DNA from: Myxococcales bacterium | GTDB taxonomy: Bacteria; Myxococcota; Myxococcia; Myxococcales; Myxococcaceae | DNA: 14,491 bases | Direction of reading: 5' to 3' | Assembly (NCBI GenBank): GCA_003153055.1 | Contig: PMBV01000327.1 | Span: 1 to 14,491 of the forward strand | Position numbers and translations under genes: made by a program | Shown: positions 7,374-13,796 of the stretch, one piece after another | Position numbering within the stretch: the stretch's first letter is position 1 | Layout of the letters: every line of letters begins with the position of its first letter | The notes under the pieces: generated by a model | What the model saw: only the letters and a program-made list of their open reading frames with translations | Databases searched by the model: none | What the model was told of the DNA's origin: nothing

Positions 7374-7553
7374 TCAGGTGCCTTCTTCCACAGCAGCAGG
7401 GTGGGCACCACGAAGGGGCCAGCTCGCGGCCTCGAGGACGATCCGCTGGCCGGCCCTCGCGTACACCCAGCCGCTCGCCGGCTTGCCCCCATCGACGCTC
7501 ATGCGCAGCTCGACCCCGGGGGTCACCGCCAGCGCCATCAGACAGGGCACCAT
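7374..7553 (-). CDS. Small 59-residue ORF, possible gene remnant
   Basis: On the minus strand, ATG 7553 to TGA 7374 encodes 59 residues, with protein-like central sequence VELRMSVDGGKPASGWVYAR followed by AGQRIVLEAASWP. Third codon positions are strongly G/C. It lies just downstream of the permease on the same strand and the frame stays open upstream into the permease gene, so it could be a small co-transcribed protein or the C-terminal remnant of a larger gene whose 5' part was lost. The GxxASGWVYARAGQRIVL stretch resembles a beta-sandwich strand pair. There is no clear ribosome binding site. Function unknown. Confidence 0.4.
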   Translation of the reverse strand: MVPCLMALAVTPGVELRMSVDGGKPASGWVYARAGQRIVLEAASWPLRGAHPAAVEEGT

Positions 7554-7617
7554 CCCGGTTGGAACGCCGCCAGGGGCCCGCTCGTTCCCCGCCAGACTCG
7601 GTCTCGAGGTCCAGCCG

Positions 7618-8532
7618 TTAGACCCTGGCGGTGGCGCGCTCGCGGGCTCGGAGCGTCAGCACCGTCCCCAGCGACACCAGGACCAGGCCTGCCACCGCCT
7701 CGGCTGTCCAGCGGTAGCCCTCGAAGAGCGTGGAGGCGAGCATCGCCACCACGGGGATGACGGCGGCGCTGTAGCCCGAGCGCCCGGCCCCGATGCGCTT
7801 GATGAGCGTGAGGTAACTGACGAAGGCCACGACCGAGCCAAAGAGCGCCAGATAGAGCAGCGACAGGACGTAGGGCGGCCGGGCGTCGAAGGCGAGGGGG
7901 AGGCCGCGGACGACACACCAGCCCAGTACCGCCAGCGAGGCGTACCCCATGGCCCAGGCAGTGGAAGCCACCACCGGCATTCCCCGCCCGGAGAGCCGCT
8001 GCGAGTAGAGGTTGCCGGCCGAGGCGAAGAGCGTGCCTCCCAGCCCCAGCGCAATGCCGGTCGCCTGCCCCTGGCCTCCGCGCAGGCCGTTGAGCTCGGG
8101 CCAGAACAGCACCGCGACCCCGGCCACTCCGAGCGCGGCTCCGCCCAGCACGGCCGCCGGGGCCCGGGTCCCGAAGAAGAGCCGCGCGCCGAGCAGGTTC
8201 CAGAAGGCCATGGACGCGAAGAGGACCGCGACCAGCCCCGAGGTGAGGTACCCCTCGCTGCGGTAGGTGAACACATAGTTGATGCCGAAGAGCAGCAGCC
8301 CGAGGAGGACCAGCTCGAGGTGACTTCGCCACGGCAGCCTGAGCGACACGCCGCGTACGAGGCACCAGCCGTGGAGCAGCGCCGCCGCCAAGGCGAACCG
8401 CCAGCCCACCGAGACCTCCGGCTCCACCACCCCGAGCTGGAACTTGATGACCAACCAGGTGGTCCCCCAGATGAGGGTGGGGATCAAGAAGAGGAAGAGC
8501 CCGTGGCGGTCGGGGGCGGACTGGGCGAGCAT
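7618..8532 (-). CDS. EamA/DMT-family permease (drug/metabolite transporter)
   Basis: A 304-residue integral membrane protein with ten predicted helices and two EamA repeats (about 12-140 and 155-295). The first helix has the family-typical FLIPTLIWGTTWLVIKFQL, and the later segments YRSEGYLTSGLVAVLFAS and VVAFVSYLTLIKRIGAGRSG match the conserved cores of the two halves. DMT exporters move amino acids, nucleobases or other small metabolites across the inner membrane; the substrate cannot be read from sequence. The ATG at 8532 starts directly before the first helix, but no good Shine-Dalgarno sequence is visible. The gene appears to be transcribed alone, or with the small ORF downstream. Confidence 0.9.
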   Translation of the reverse strand: MLAQSAPDRHGLFLFLIPTLIWGTTWLVIKFQLGVVEPEVSVGWRFALAAALLHGWCLVRGVSLRLPWRSHLELVLLGLLLFGINYVFTYRSEGYLTSGLVAVLFASMAFWNLLGARLFFGTRAPAAVLGGAALGVAGVAVLFWPELNGLRGGQGQATGIALGLGGTLFASAGNLYSQRLSGRGMPVVASTAWAMGYASLAVLGWCVVRGLPLAFDARPPYVLSLLYLALFGSVVAFVSYLTLIKRIGAGRSGYSAAVIPVVAMLASTLFEGYRWTAEAVAGLVLVSLGTVLTLRARERATARV

Positions 8533-8751
8533 TGGATGGACTCTAAACGAGGAGCTGGGCGCGCGACGTCATTGCGAGCTCACCGTTCGACCAGCTGTCG
8601 GCGGTGAACCGGAGCAGCCTGCTGGAGCCGGCCGCCCGCTCCGCTGTGTCCTCGGGGAGGATTGCGACCCGCGCATCCGAATCGTCTTGGGGCGCGAGGC
8701 GCTCGGGGACCATGCGCCCCCACCTTCGCTGGTGGCTGGGAGCAGAAGGCG
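8533..8751. other. Intergenic stretch with coding-like debris
   Basis: From about 8562 to 8660 one plus-strand frame has a strong G/C third-position bias and reads SSPFDQLSAVNRSSLLEPAA, but it loses coding character beyond that and has no plausible start. It looks like a fragment of a lost gene; I cannot name the family. No promoter for either flanking gene stands out. Confidence 0.35.
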
Positions 8752-9020
8752 ATGGCGTTCGGGAAGGGCCTGTCCGTGGTCCGTTCCGCTCAGTGTCCCT
8801 ACATCGTGGACGCGACCATGGCGGCCATCGCAGCTGCCGAGCGCGCCGGCGTCGAGCATCGGGTGGTTGAGCTCACTACCCGCGACGAGGTGCTCCGCCG
8901 TGCTCCGACACCGTATGGCGTCTTCGGGTGGTGCTCGACGGACGGTTGCTGAGCCACCACTACCAGTTGGAGAAGGATCTGTTGCCCCAGCTCCTCGCTC
9001 ACCAAGGACGGGCGACATGA
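8752..9020 (+). pseudogene. YoaP-like domain of a GNAT-family N-acetyltransferase, frameshifted
   Basis: One frame from ATG 8752 encodes AFGKGLSVVRSAQCPYIVDA, then RVVELTTRDEVLRRAPTPYG and VFG. This matches the YoaP-like domain found at the C-terminus of certain GNAT acetyltransferases (SAQCPY and APTPYGVF motifs). The frame then hits TGA at 8950-8952, but the neighbouring frame takes over exactly where homology should continue: VVLDGRLLSHHYQLEKDLLP, ending at TGA 9018-9020. A single-base loss in the run near 8926-8930 explains this. The N-terminal GNAT domain is missing upstream, so this is a truncated and frameshifted remnant. An assembly error could explain the frameshift but not the missing domain. 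Confidence 0.65.
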
Positions 9021-9398
9021 CGAGTGGCCTGAGCCGTTGCTGCGTTCAAGGCTCACACCACAATCAGTGCTCGCATGATTTCCACCGTATTCGGATCGGA
9101 AGCCTCGCGGGACTGCGTCAGCGCCCATCGAGGCCCCGGAAGAAGAGGAAGAGAAAACGGCAAACCGGAGTTGACCGCGTACCCAAGGCGATCGACTACT
9201 CCAAGCGGCTTGGGCTCGCGAACGGCGTCCTTCGACCGCGCCACGTCGTTGGTTCGGTTCACATGTCCCAGCGCAAGCTCCGACTGACTTCCGCGTGTCA
9301 GGAGTTTCCGCGGTCTTGAATTCGGGGTCCTCGGCATATCAAACTGGTCAGCGGTCGTTGCTTTGGTTGTCAGAATCAATCAGGCGAGGGGGCTTCGA
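9021..9398. other. Non-coding region upstream of the FkbH operon
   Basis: There are 378 bases with lower GC than the surroundings and no frame with convincing coding bias. A purine-rich run lies near 9136-9160. This region should contain the promoter of the beta-helix/FkbH operon. TTGAAT at 9316-9321 followed by TATCAA 15 bases later is a weak sigma-70-like possibility with too short a spacer, so I do not call a promoter. Confidence 0.4.
9387..9392 (+). promoter_or_regulatory. Ribosome binding site deciding the FkbH-fusion start
   Basis: AGGGGG lies six bases upstream of ATG 9399. It selects this ATG over the in-frame TTG at 9363, which would add twelve residues and lacks such a site. Confidence 0.65.
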
Positions 9399-11618
9399 AT
9401 GAAAGCATGGGTAGCCCGGCGGTGGGACGTGGGTGGTTTGCTCGCGCCTCTCCACCTGGTGGGCTGTGATCGAGTTGGGACCCGGGTACGAACGTACGGG
9501 CGGCCGCTCATCTGCAACCTGGGGCATATCTCCATCGGCGACGAGGTCGTGCTTCGCTCACGGTCAGCACCGGTCGTGCTCAGCACCGGCGCCTCGGGCG
9601 AGATCGAGATCGGCCGAGGGACGACCCTCGAGCTGGGCGTCTCGGTCTCGGCGCGGGCGTCTGTCCGCATCGGACGAGGCGTGGAGCTGGGGCCCTTCGT
9701 CACCATCCGCGATCACGGAGAGGATACCTCAGCGGGCGCCCTGCCGGTCGAGATCGGTGACGGCGTCAAGCTGGGCCCCCGGGTACGGGTGGAGCCCGGC
9801 GCTCGAATCGAACCGGGGGTGACGGTGCCGGCCGGCACGGTCGTCGGGTGTGCCGACGGCCTCTCGGCCCGGGCCCACGCTGAACCGGCTCGGGCTCCGG
9901 CTCAGAGCCCCAACCAGCTGAATGCGGCCCCCTCACCCGTGGCCCGCACGGAGTTTCAGGGGCTCGTCGTGGCCGACTTCACGGCTGACGATCTCGGTTG
10001 GCACCTGTCGGGGGCGGATTTCGACGGGCTGGCGATGGTCGCCGACTTCGCGCCCTTCGACCAGGTCGTCCCCAGCCTCCTCGAGCTCAGACAGCGCGCG
10101 GCACCCCCGCTGGCGTTCGTCGTCGTGTGGAGCCTCGCCGAGCGCGTTTCACCTTCCTTTCGGCGCCTCCTCTTGGGCCATCGAGAACCGATCGACGCCA
10201 TCCTCTCCGAGGTCGATGCCTTCGCCAGCCTCATCGGCGATCAGGCCGATCTCGCCCGTGTCTGGCTCGTGCCCTCCTTCTGCCAGCCGCCCTTTTCGCG
10301 AGGGTACGGGATGCTCGAGTTCGGGCCGAATGGAGTGGCCAATGCGCTCTTGCGCATGAACCTTCGGCTGTCCGAGGGGCTCTCGAAGCACCCCAACGTC
10401 TTCGTGCTCGATACGCAGCGGTGGGTGGCCGCCGCGGGCGCTGGTGCGATGAACCCCAAGCGCTGGTACCTGGGCAAGGTGCCGTTCTCGGGCGACGTAT
10501 TCGCCGAGGCCGCGAACGATCTCAAAGCTGCGCTTCGTGGCGCGCTGGGTCGTTCGCGCAAGCTCGTCGTTCTCGACCTCGACGAGACGCTCTGGGGCGG
10601 CGTGGTGGGCGACGTCGGATGGGAGGGGCTGCGCCTCGGAGGCCATGATGCCGAGGGCGAGGCCTTCGTCGAGTTTCAACACCGTCTCGCCGCCCTCACC
10701 CGCAGGGGCGTCACTCTGGCAGTCGTCAGCAAGAACGAAGAGAGCGTTGCCCTCGAGGCCATGCGGTCTCACCCCGAGATGGTGGTGCGGCCCGAGCTCC
10801 TCGCCGCGTACCGAATCAACTGGAACGACAAGGCGCAGAACATCGCCGAGCTGGTGCACGAGCTGAACCTCGGGCTGCAGTCGGTCGTCTTCATCGACGA
10901 CAACCCGGTGGAGCGCGGGCGGGTCCGAGACGCTTTACCCGAGGTCTTCGTCCCCGACTGGCCGGCGGACCCCACGCAGTACGTACGGGCCCTGGAGTCA
11001 CTGCGCTGCTTCGATACCCCGCGCATCAGTGACGAAGACGTCGAGCGCACGCGGATGTACGGGACGGAGCGGGAGCGCGGCGCGCTCAGAACCAAGGTGG
11101 CCTCCTTCGACGACTGGCTCCAGGCCCTCGACATCGCCGTCGCCTTCGAGCGTCTGGCGCCGTCGAACCTGGCGCGGGCGACGCAGCTCCTCAACAAGAC
11201 CAACCAGATGAACCTGCGCACACGCCGAATGAGCGAGCCGGAGCTCGACGCCTGGGCCCAGGCGTCGGCGCGAGAGGTATGGGCCGTGCGGGTGGCCGAT
11301 CGCTACGGTGACGCGGGGCTGACCGGGGTGTTCAGTGTCGAGCGCCGTGGCGAAGACGTCTTCCTCGAAGACTATGTGCTGAGCTGTCGGGTCATGGGCC
11401 GGCGCGTCGAGGATTCGCTCGTCTGGGCGGCAGTGTGTCGAGCCAAGACCCTTGGCGGCCGAAAGCTGGTTGTCGAGGCCATACCCACGGCGAAGAACAA
11501 ACCGTGCCTCGACTTCTGGGCCAAGACACCGCTCGTGCGTGAAGGCGACGCGCTCGTGTTTCCGCTCGAACAGGCGCTGCCTCCGCCAGTGCACGTTCAA
11601 CTCGCAGGGCTGGGCTAG
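9399..11618 (+). CDS. Left-handed beta-helix acyltransferase fused to FkbH-like HAD-IIIC/glyceryl-loading protein
   Basis: A 739-residue fusion. Residues about 20-150 form a hexapeptide-repeat beta-helix (GHISIGDEVVL, GEIEIGRGTTL, VRIGRGVELGP, VEIGDGVKLGP) with a His in IRDHGED (H106). A Pro/Ala linker (about 155-182) follows. Residues 187-375 match the N-terminal SGNH-like part of FkbH proteins (LVVADFTADDL). Residues 388-560 are the HAD-IIIC phosphatase with the nucleophile motif VLDLDETLWGGVVGD (D393, D395), VVSKNEE (444-447) and FIDDNPVER (500, 501). Residues 560-739 are the GNAT-like acyltransferase half with LLNKTNQMNLRTRR and SCRVMGRRVED. Characterised FkbH relatives take the glyceryl unit from 1,3-bisphosphoglycerate, remove the phosphate and load it on an acyl carrier protein. 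Having the likely acceptor-side transferase on the same chain is unusual. It heads an operon with a beta-helix-ACP gene nine bases downstream. The glyceryl substrate is inferred; related C3 hydroxyacyls are possible. Confidence 0.88.
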   Translation: MKAWVARRWDVGGLLAPLHLVGCDRVGTRVRTYGRPLICNLGHISIGDEVVLRSRSAPVVLSTGASGEIEIGRGTTLELGVSVSARASVRIGRGVELGPFVTIRDHGEDTSAGALPVEIGDGVKLGPRVRVEPGARIEPGVTVPAGTVVGCADGLSARAHAEPARAPAQSPNQLNAAPSPVARTEFQGLVVADFTADDLGWHLSGADFDGLAMVADFAPFDQVVPSLLELRQRAAPPLAFVVVWSLAERVSPSFRRLLLGHREPIDAILSEVDAFASLIGDQADLARVWLVPSFCQPPFSRGYGMLEFGPNGVANALLRMNLRLSEGLSKHPNVFVLDTQRWVAAAGAGAMNPKRWYLGKVPFSGDVFAEAANDLKAALRGALGRSRKLVVLDLDETLWGGVVGDVGWEGLRLGGHDAEGEAFVEFQHRLAALTRRGVTLAVVSKNEESVALEAMRSHPEMVVRPELLAAYRINWNDKAQNIAELVHELNLGLQSVVFIDDNPVERGRVRDALPEVFVPDWPADPTQYVRALESLRCFDTPRISDEDVERTRMYGTERERGALRTKVASFDDWLQALDIAVAFERLAPSNLARATQLLNKTNQMNLRTRRMSEPELDAWAQASAREVWAVRVADRYGDAGLTGVFSVERRGEDVFLEDYVLSCRVMGRRVEDSLVWAAVCRAKTLGGRKLVVEAIPTAKNKPCLDFWAKTPLVREGDALVFPLEQALPPPVHVQLAGLG

Positions 11619-11627
11619 AGGCTCGCG

Positions 11628-12398
11628 ATGCTCCTCCACACGATCGCCCGGAGCACGGCACTGCTCCTTCACGAAGCTCAGAGCCAGCTCGCGCTGCGGG
11701 CGGTGTCACGGCGTGGTGCTCGCCCTCGGCTCGTCGGCTCCCCCCACATCGAGGCGCAGGGAGTCATCATGCTCGGCGACGACGTCACGTTGGTCTCTCG
11801 ACCTTCGCCCGTGACGCTGGTGTCCGGTCCTCGCGGGAGCATCGAGATCGGCGACTCGGTCGTGCTCGAGGCCGGCTGTACCATCCTCGCGCAGGGCCGG
11901 ATCGTCATCGGAGCGGGCGCGTGGCTCGGCCCGTCCTGCATGGTGACGGATACGGACGCCGGAGCGACGACACCGACCCCGGCAGCCATCACCATCGGCA
12001 GGGGCGCCATCCTCGACGAAGGGGCGTTGGTCCTTCACGGCGCCGTGGTGGCCGACGGGGCTCGTATCCCCCGAGGCGGCACCGTCGGAGCGAGCGTTGC
12101 GTCGGGCGCGTTCTCCCCCATTCTCGCTCCTTCCGCTCGCGACGCCCAGGCCGCGCAGGCCCACCTCGACAGGTTGAGGACCGTCGTGGCGACCGTCGTG
12201 AGGGCCGTCGAGCGGGCTCGCGATGACGACGAATTGAAGCGGGTGGAGGGGTGGGACTCGCTGGCGGCGATCAACGTCCTGGTGGCGGTAGAGGGGGCCT
12301 TCGGCATCGTGCTGCCGAGCAACGCACTCGCCAGCCTCCGCAGCCTCCGGGCGTTGAACGACGCGGTGATGGCAATGGCTGAGGAGCAGACCCCATGA
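11628..12398 (+). CDS. Left-handed beta-helix domain fused to C-terminal acyl carrier protein
   Basis: A 256-residue two-domain protein. Residues about 35-155 are hexapeptide repeats (GVIMLGDDVTL, GSIEIGDSVVL, RIVIGAGAWLGP, ITIGRGAIL). A short linker (158-175) leads to a helical segment (176-256) with the carrier-protein signature EGWDSLAAINVLVAVEGAFG; S211 in the DSL motif is the expected 4'-phosphopantetheine site, and LASLRSLRAL completes the helix order. The beta-helix lacks a His at the usual catalytic position (it reads VTDTDAGAT), so it may be a trimeric scaffold rather than an active enzyme. It starts nine bases after the FkbH fusion and overlaps the next gene by four bases. The obvious role is to accept the glyceryl unit from FkbH and present it to an acyltransferase. 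A phosphopantetheinyl transferase must be supplied from elsewhere. Confidence 0.85.
   Translation: MLLHTIARSTALLLHEAQSQLALRAVSRRGARPRLVGSPHIEAQGVIMLGDDVTLVSRPSPVTLVSGPRGSIEIGDSVVLEAGCTILAQGRIVIGAGAWLGPSCMVTDTDAGATTPTPAAITIGRGAILDEGALVLHGAVVADGARIPRGGTVGASVASGAFSPILAPSARDAQAAQAHLDRLRTVVATVVRAVERARDDDELKRVEGWDSLAAINVLVAVEGAFGIVLPSNALASLRSLRALNDAVMAMAEEQTP
12381..12386 (+). promoter_or_regulatory. Ribosome binding site for the third operon gene
   Basis: GAGGAG lies eight bases before ATG 12395, inside the 3' end of the beta-helix-ACP gene. Together with the ATGA stop/start overlap it fixes the start and suggests translational coupling. Confidence 0.6.
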
Positions 12399-13009
12399 GA
12401 GGCGCCGCTCCCTCGGTTCAACCACTCGCCGGGGCTCCGCGCGGGCTGCTCGAGAAGACGGCCGGCGAGGTGCGAACGGCGATCGCCGACATGGACCTTC
12501 GCCTCAGCGCGTTCTCGACCCTGAACCGCCTTCTGCCGGACTTCGCGCTGTGCCGGGTGCGCTCGACGCTCTTCAAGCTCACCGGCTGCGACCTCAGGCG
12601 CGGCGCCGTGGTGCTCGGTGCGATCAAGGTGGTCGGCCCGCCGAGGGCCATCACTCAACTCAAAGCAGGGGAGCGATGCGTGATCGCCCCCGGCGTCACC
12701 TTCGGACTCGACGCACCCATCACCCTCGGCAAGCGCGTCAGCATCGGGCCCGGTGCGACCCTCTATACCGGCACCCATGAGCTCGGGGCTGGCTCACAGC
12801 GGATGTCGTACGAGGTCGTCGGTCGCCCCATCGTGGTCGAGGACGGCGTGTGGATCGGCATGCAGTCGTTGATCCTCCCGGGCGTTCGGCTCGGGCACGG
12901 CTCGGTGGTGGCAGCAGGGGCCGTCGTGCATGACGACGTCGCCCCCAACACGCTCGTCATGGGAAACCCGGCGAAGGTGGTGCGCACCCTGCCGCTGGGC
13001 GATCGCTGA
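12395..13009 (+). CDS. LacA/Maa/WbbJ-type hexapeptide acyltransferase
   Basis: A 204-residue protein. The N-terminal 60 residues are helical and the rest is a left-handed beta-helix: ITLGKRVSIGPGATLYTGTH (109-128), GRPIVVEDGVWIGMQSLILP (143-162), GSVVAAGAVV and the closing MGNPAKVV. H128 in YTGTHELG sits where maltose and galactoside O-acetyltransferases carry the catalytic His, and the closing GNPAKV loop is typical of enzymes that bind acyl-CoA. It differs in layout from the four other beta-helix proteins here, which share an extra N-terminal strand pair. It is the last gene of the plus operon, with ATGA overlap upstream. It probably transfers an acyl group (acetyl from CoA, or the ACP-bound unit) to a sugar hydroxyl or amine. 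Confidence 0.88.
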   Translation: MRGAAPSVQPLAGAPRGLLEKTAGEVRTAIADMDLRLSAFSTLNRLLPDFALCRVRSTLFKLTGCDLRRGAVVLGAIKVVGPPRAITQLKAGERCVIAPGVTFGLDAPITLGKRVSIGPGATLYTGTHELGAGSQRMSYEVVGRPIVVEDGVWIGMQSLILPGVRLGHGSVVAAGAVVHDDVAPNTLVMGNPAKVVRTLPLGDR

Positions 13010-13133
13010 GGCCGAGCGAAGCGAACCGGCACCCGAGCGACGAGCACCGGAGCTGTGCCGTTGGGCCCAGGAGGACCGCGCAGCAGGAGAGGGGCAGCCC
13101 AGCGCAGCGAGAGGATCGTTCGCCGCAGCAGGT

Positions 13134-13199
13134 GGGCAACCTGTTCGGCGCTCTGGGGTCTCGCTCGCCTCGCGACGGTTGGGCAACCTGTTCGACGCT
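13134..13199. repeat. Direct repeat pair between convergent operons
   Basis: GGGCAACCTGTTCGGCGCT at 13134-13152 and the same 19-mer with one change at 13181-13199, start-to-start distance 47 bases. Each copy sits in a small hairpin-capable context (AGGT...ACCT and GGTT...AACC around GGGC). The second copy ends exactly at the stop codon of the minus-strand gene. No U-tract is present, so neither is a standard terminator. Role unknown. Confidence 0.65.
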
Positions 13200-13796
13200 T
13201 CAGCGCTCCCTCGTGGAGCCTCCCGGACGCTCGCCTTGCTCAGCCGCTCGGGCACCGGAGGGCTTTCCTCGCGCGGCGAGGGGCACCGAGCGCGCCGGGT
13301 TGCCGATGGCCATGGTGCGGGGCGCCACGTCTTGCGTGACGACGCTGCCCGCCGAGATGACCGCGCCGTCGCCGATGGTGACCCCCGGCTCGATGAAGGC
13401 GCCGTGGGCGATCCACACGCCTTCTCCGATGGTGATGGGAGCCGTCCGGGTGCCGTCGGCGTCGCGGATGCGGACCATCTTCGACAGCATGCAACCCTTC
13501 CCGAGGCTGATGCGCGTCGAGCACTCGATGGAGACCCCGTAGTTGACGGCCGTCGACTCCCCGAGCACCAACTCGGCTCCAGGGCGAACGATGATCTCCG
13601 TCGGCACGATGCCCCCACGGAAGTCGACGAGGCGGCCCAGTCGGAGCGTTCCCTCGTTCTTCACGCGGACGTACCCGTCGGCGGAAATGCGATCGCCGAA
13701 GGTCCAGCGTCGAAACAGTACCGCCGCGAGCGCCACCTTGACCGCGCTGCGGGAACTCGTCGTCAGGCGAGAGAGTATGCCGGCTGCGATGCTCAT
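13200..13796 (-). CDS. Left-handed beta-helix acyltransferase-like protein lacking the catalytic His
   Basis: A 198-residue protein. After a helical or hydrophobic N-terminus (AAVLFRRWTFG) the repeats run GTLRLGRLVDF, AELVLGESTAVNYG, TRISLGKGCMLS, ITIGEGVWIAHGAFIEPG, TIGDGAVISAGSVV, closing with MAIGNPARSVPL. The loop that should carry the catalytic His reads IRDADGTRT, without one, although acetyltransferase-type coil and GNPA loop are otherwise intact. The last 22 residues after ARGKP are Arg/Gly/Ala-rich and may be an unconserved tail. ATG 13796 is selected over an upstream in-frame start because it overlaps the preceding gene's TGA as ATGA. It may be a non-catalytic partner or a carboxylate- or amine-dependent variant. 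Together with its upstream neighbour it runs convergently to the FkbH operon. Confidence 0.85.
   Translation of the reverse strand: MSIAAGILSRLTTSSRSAVKVALAAVLFRRWTFGDRISADGYVRVKNEGTLRLGRLVDFRGGIVPTEIIVRPGAELVLGESTAVNYGVSIECSTRISLGKGCMLSKMVRIRDADGTRTAPITIGEGVWIAHGAFIEPGVTIGDGAVISAGSVVTQDVAPRTMAIGNPARSVPLAARGKPSGARAAEQGERPGGSTRER

Noticed and set aside
7354..8607. Plus-strand 417-codon open frame opposite the DMT permease
   Set aside because: Low-complexity Glu/Gln/Arg/Gly-rich shadow; the minus strand has an EamA transporter with ten hydrophobic helices.
9340..9362. Possible sigma-54 type promoter before the FkbH operon
   Set aside because: The GG and GC elements are 12 bases apart instead of 10 and the flanks do not match.
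13010..13199. Intrinsic terminator between the convergent operons
   Set aside because: Only 4-bp stems around GGGC were found and no T-tract on either strand.
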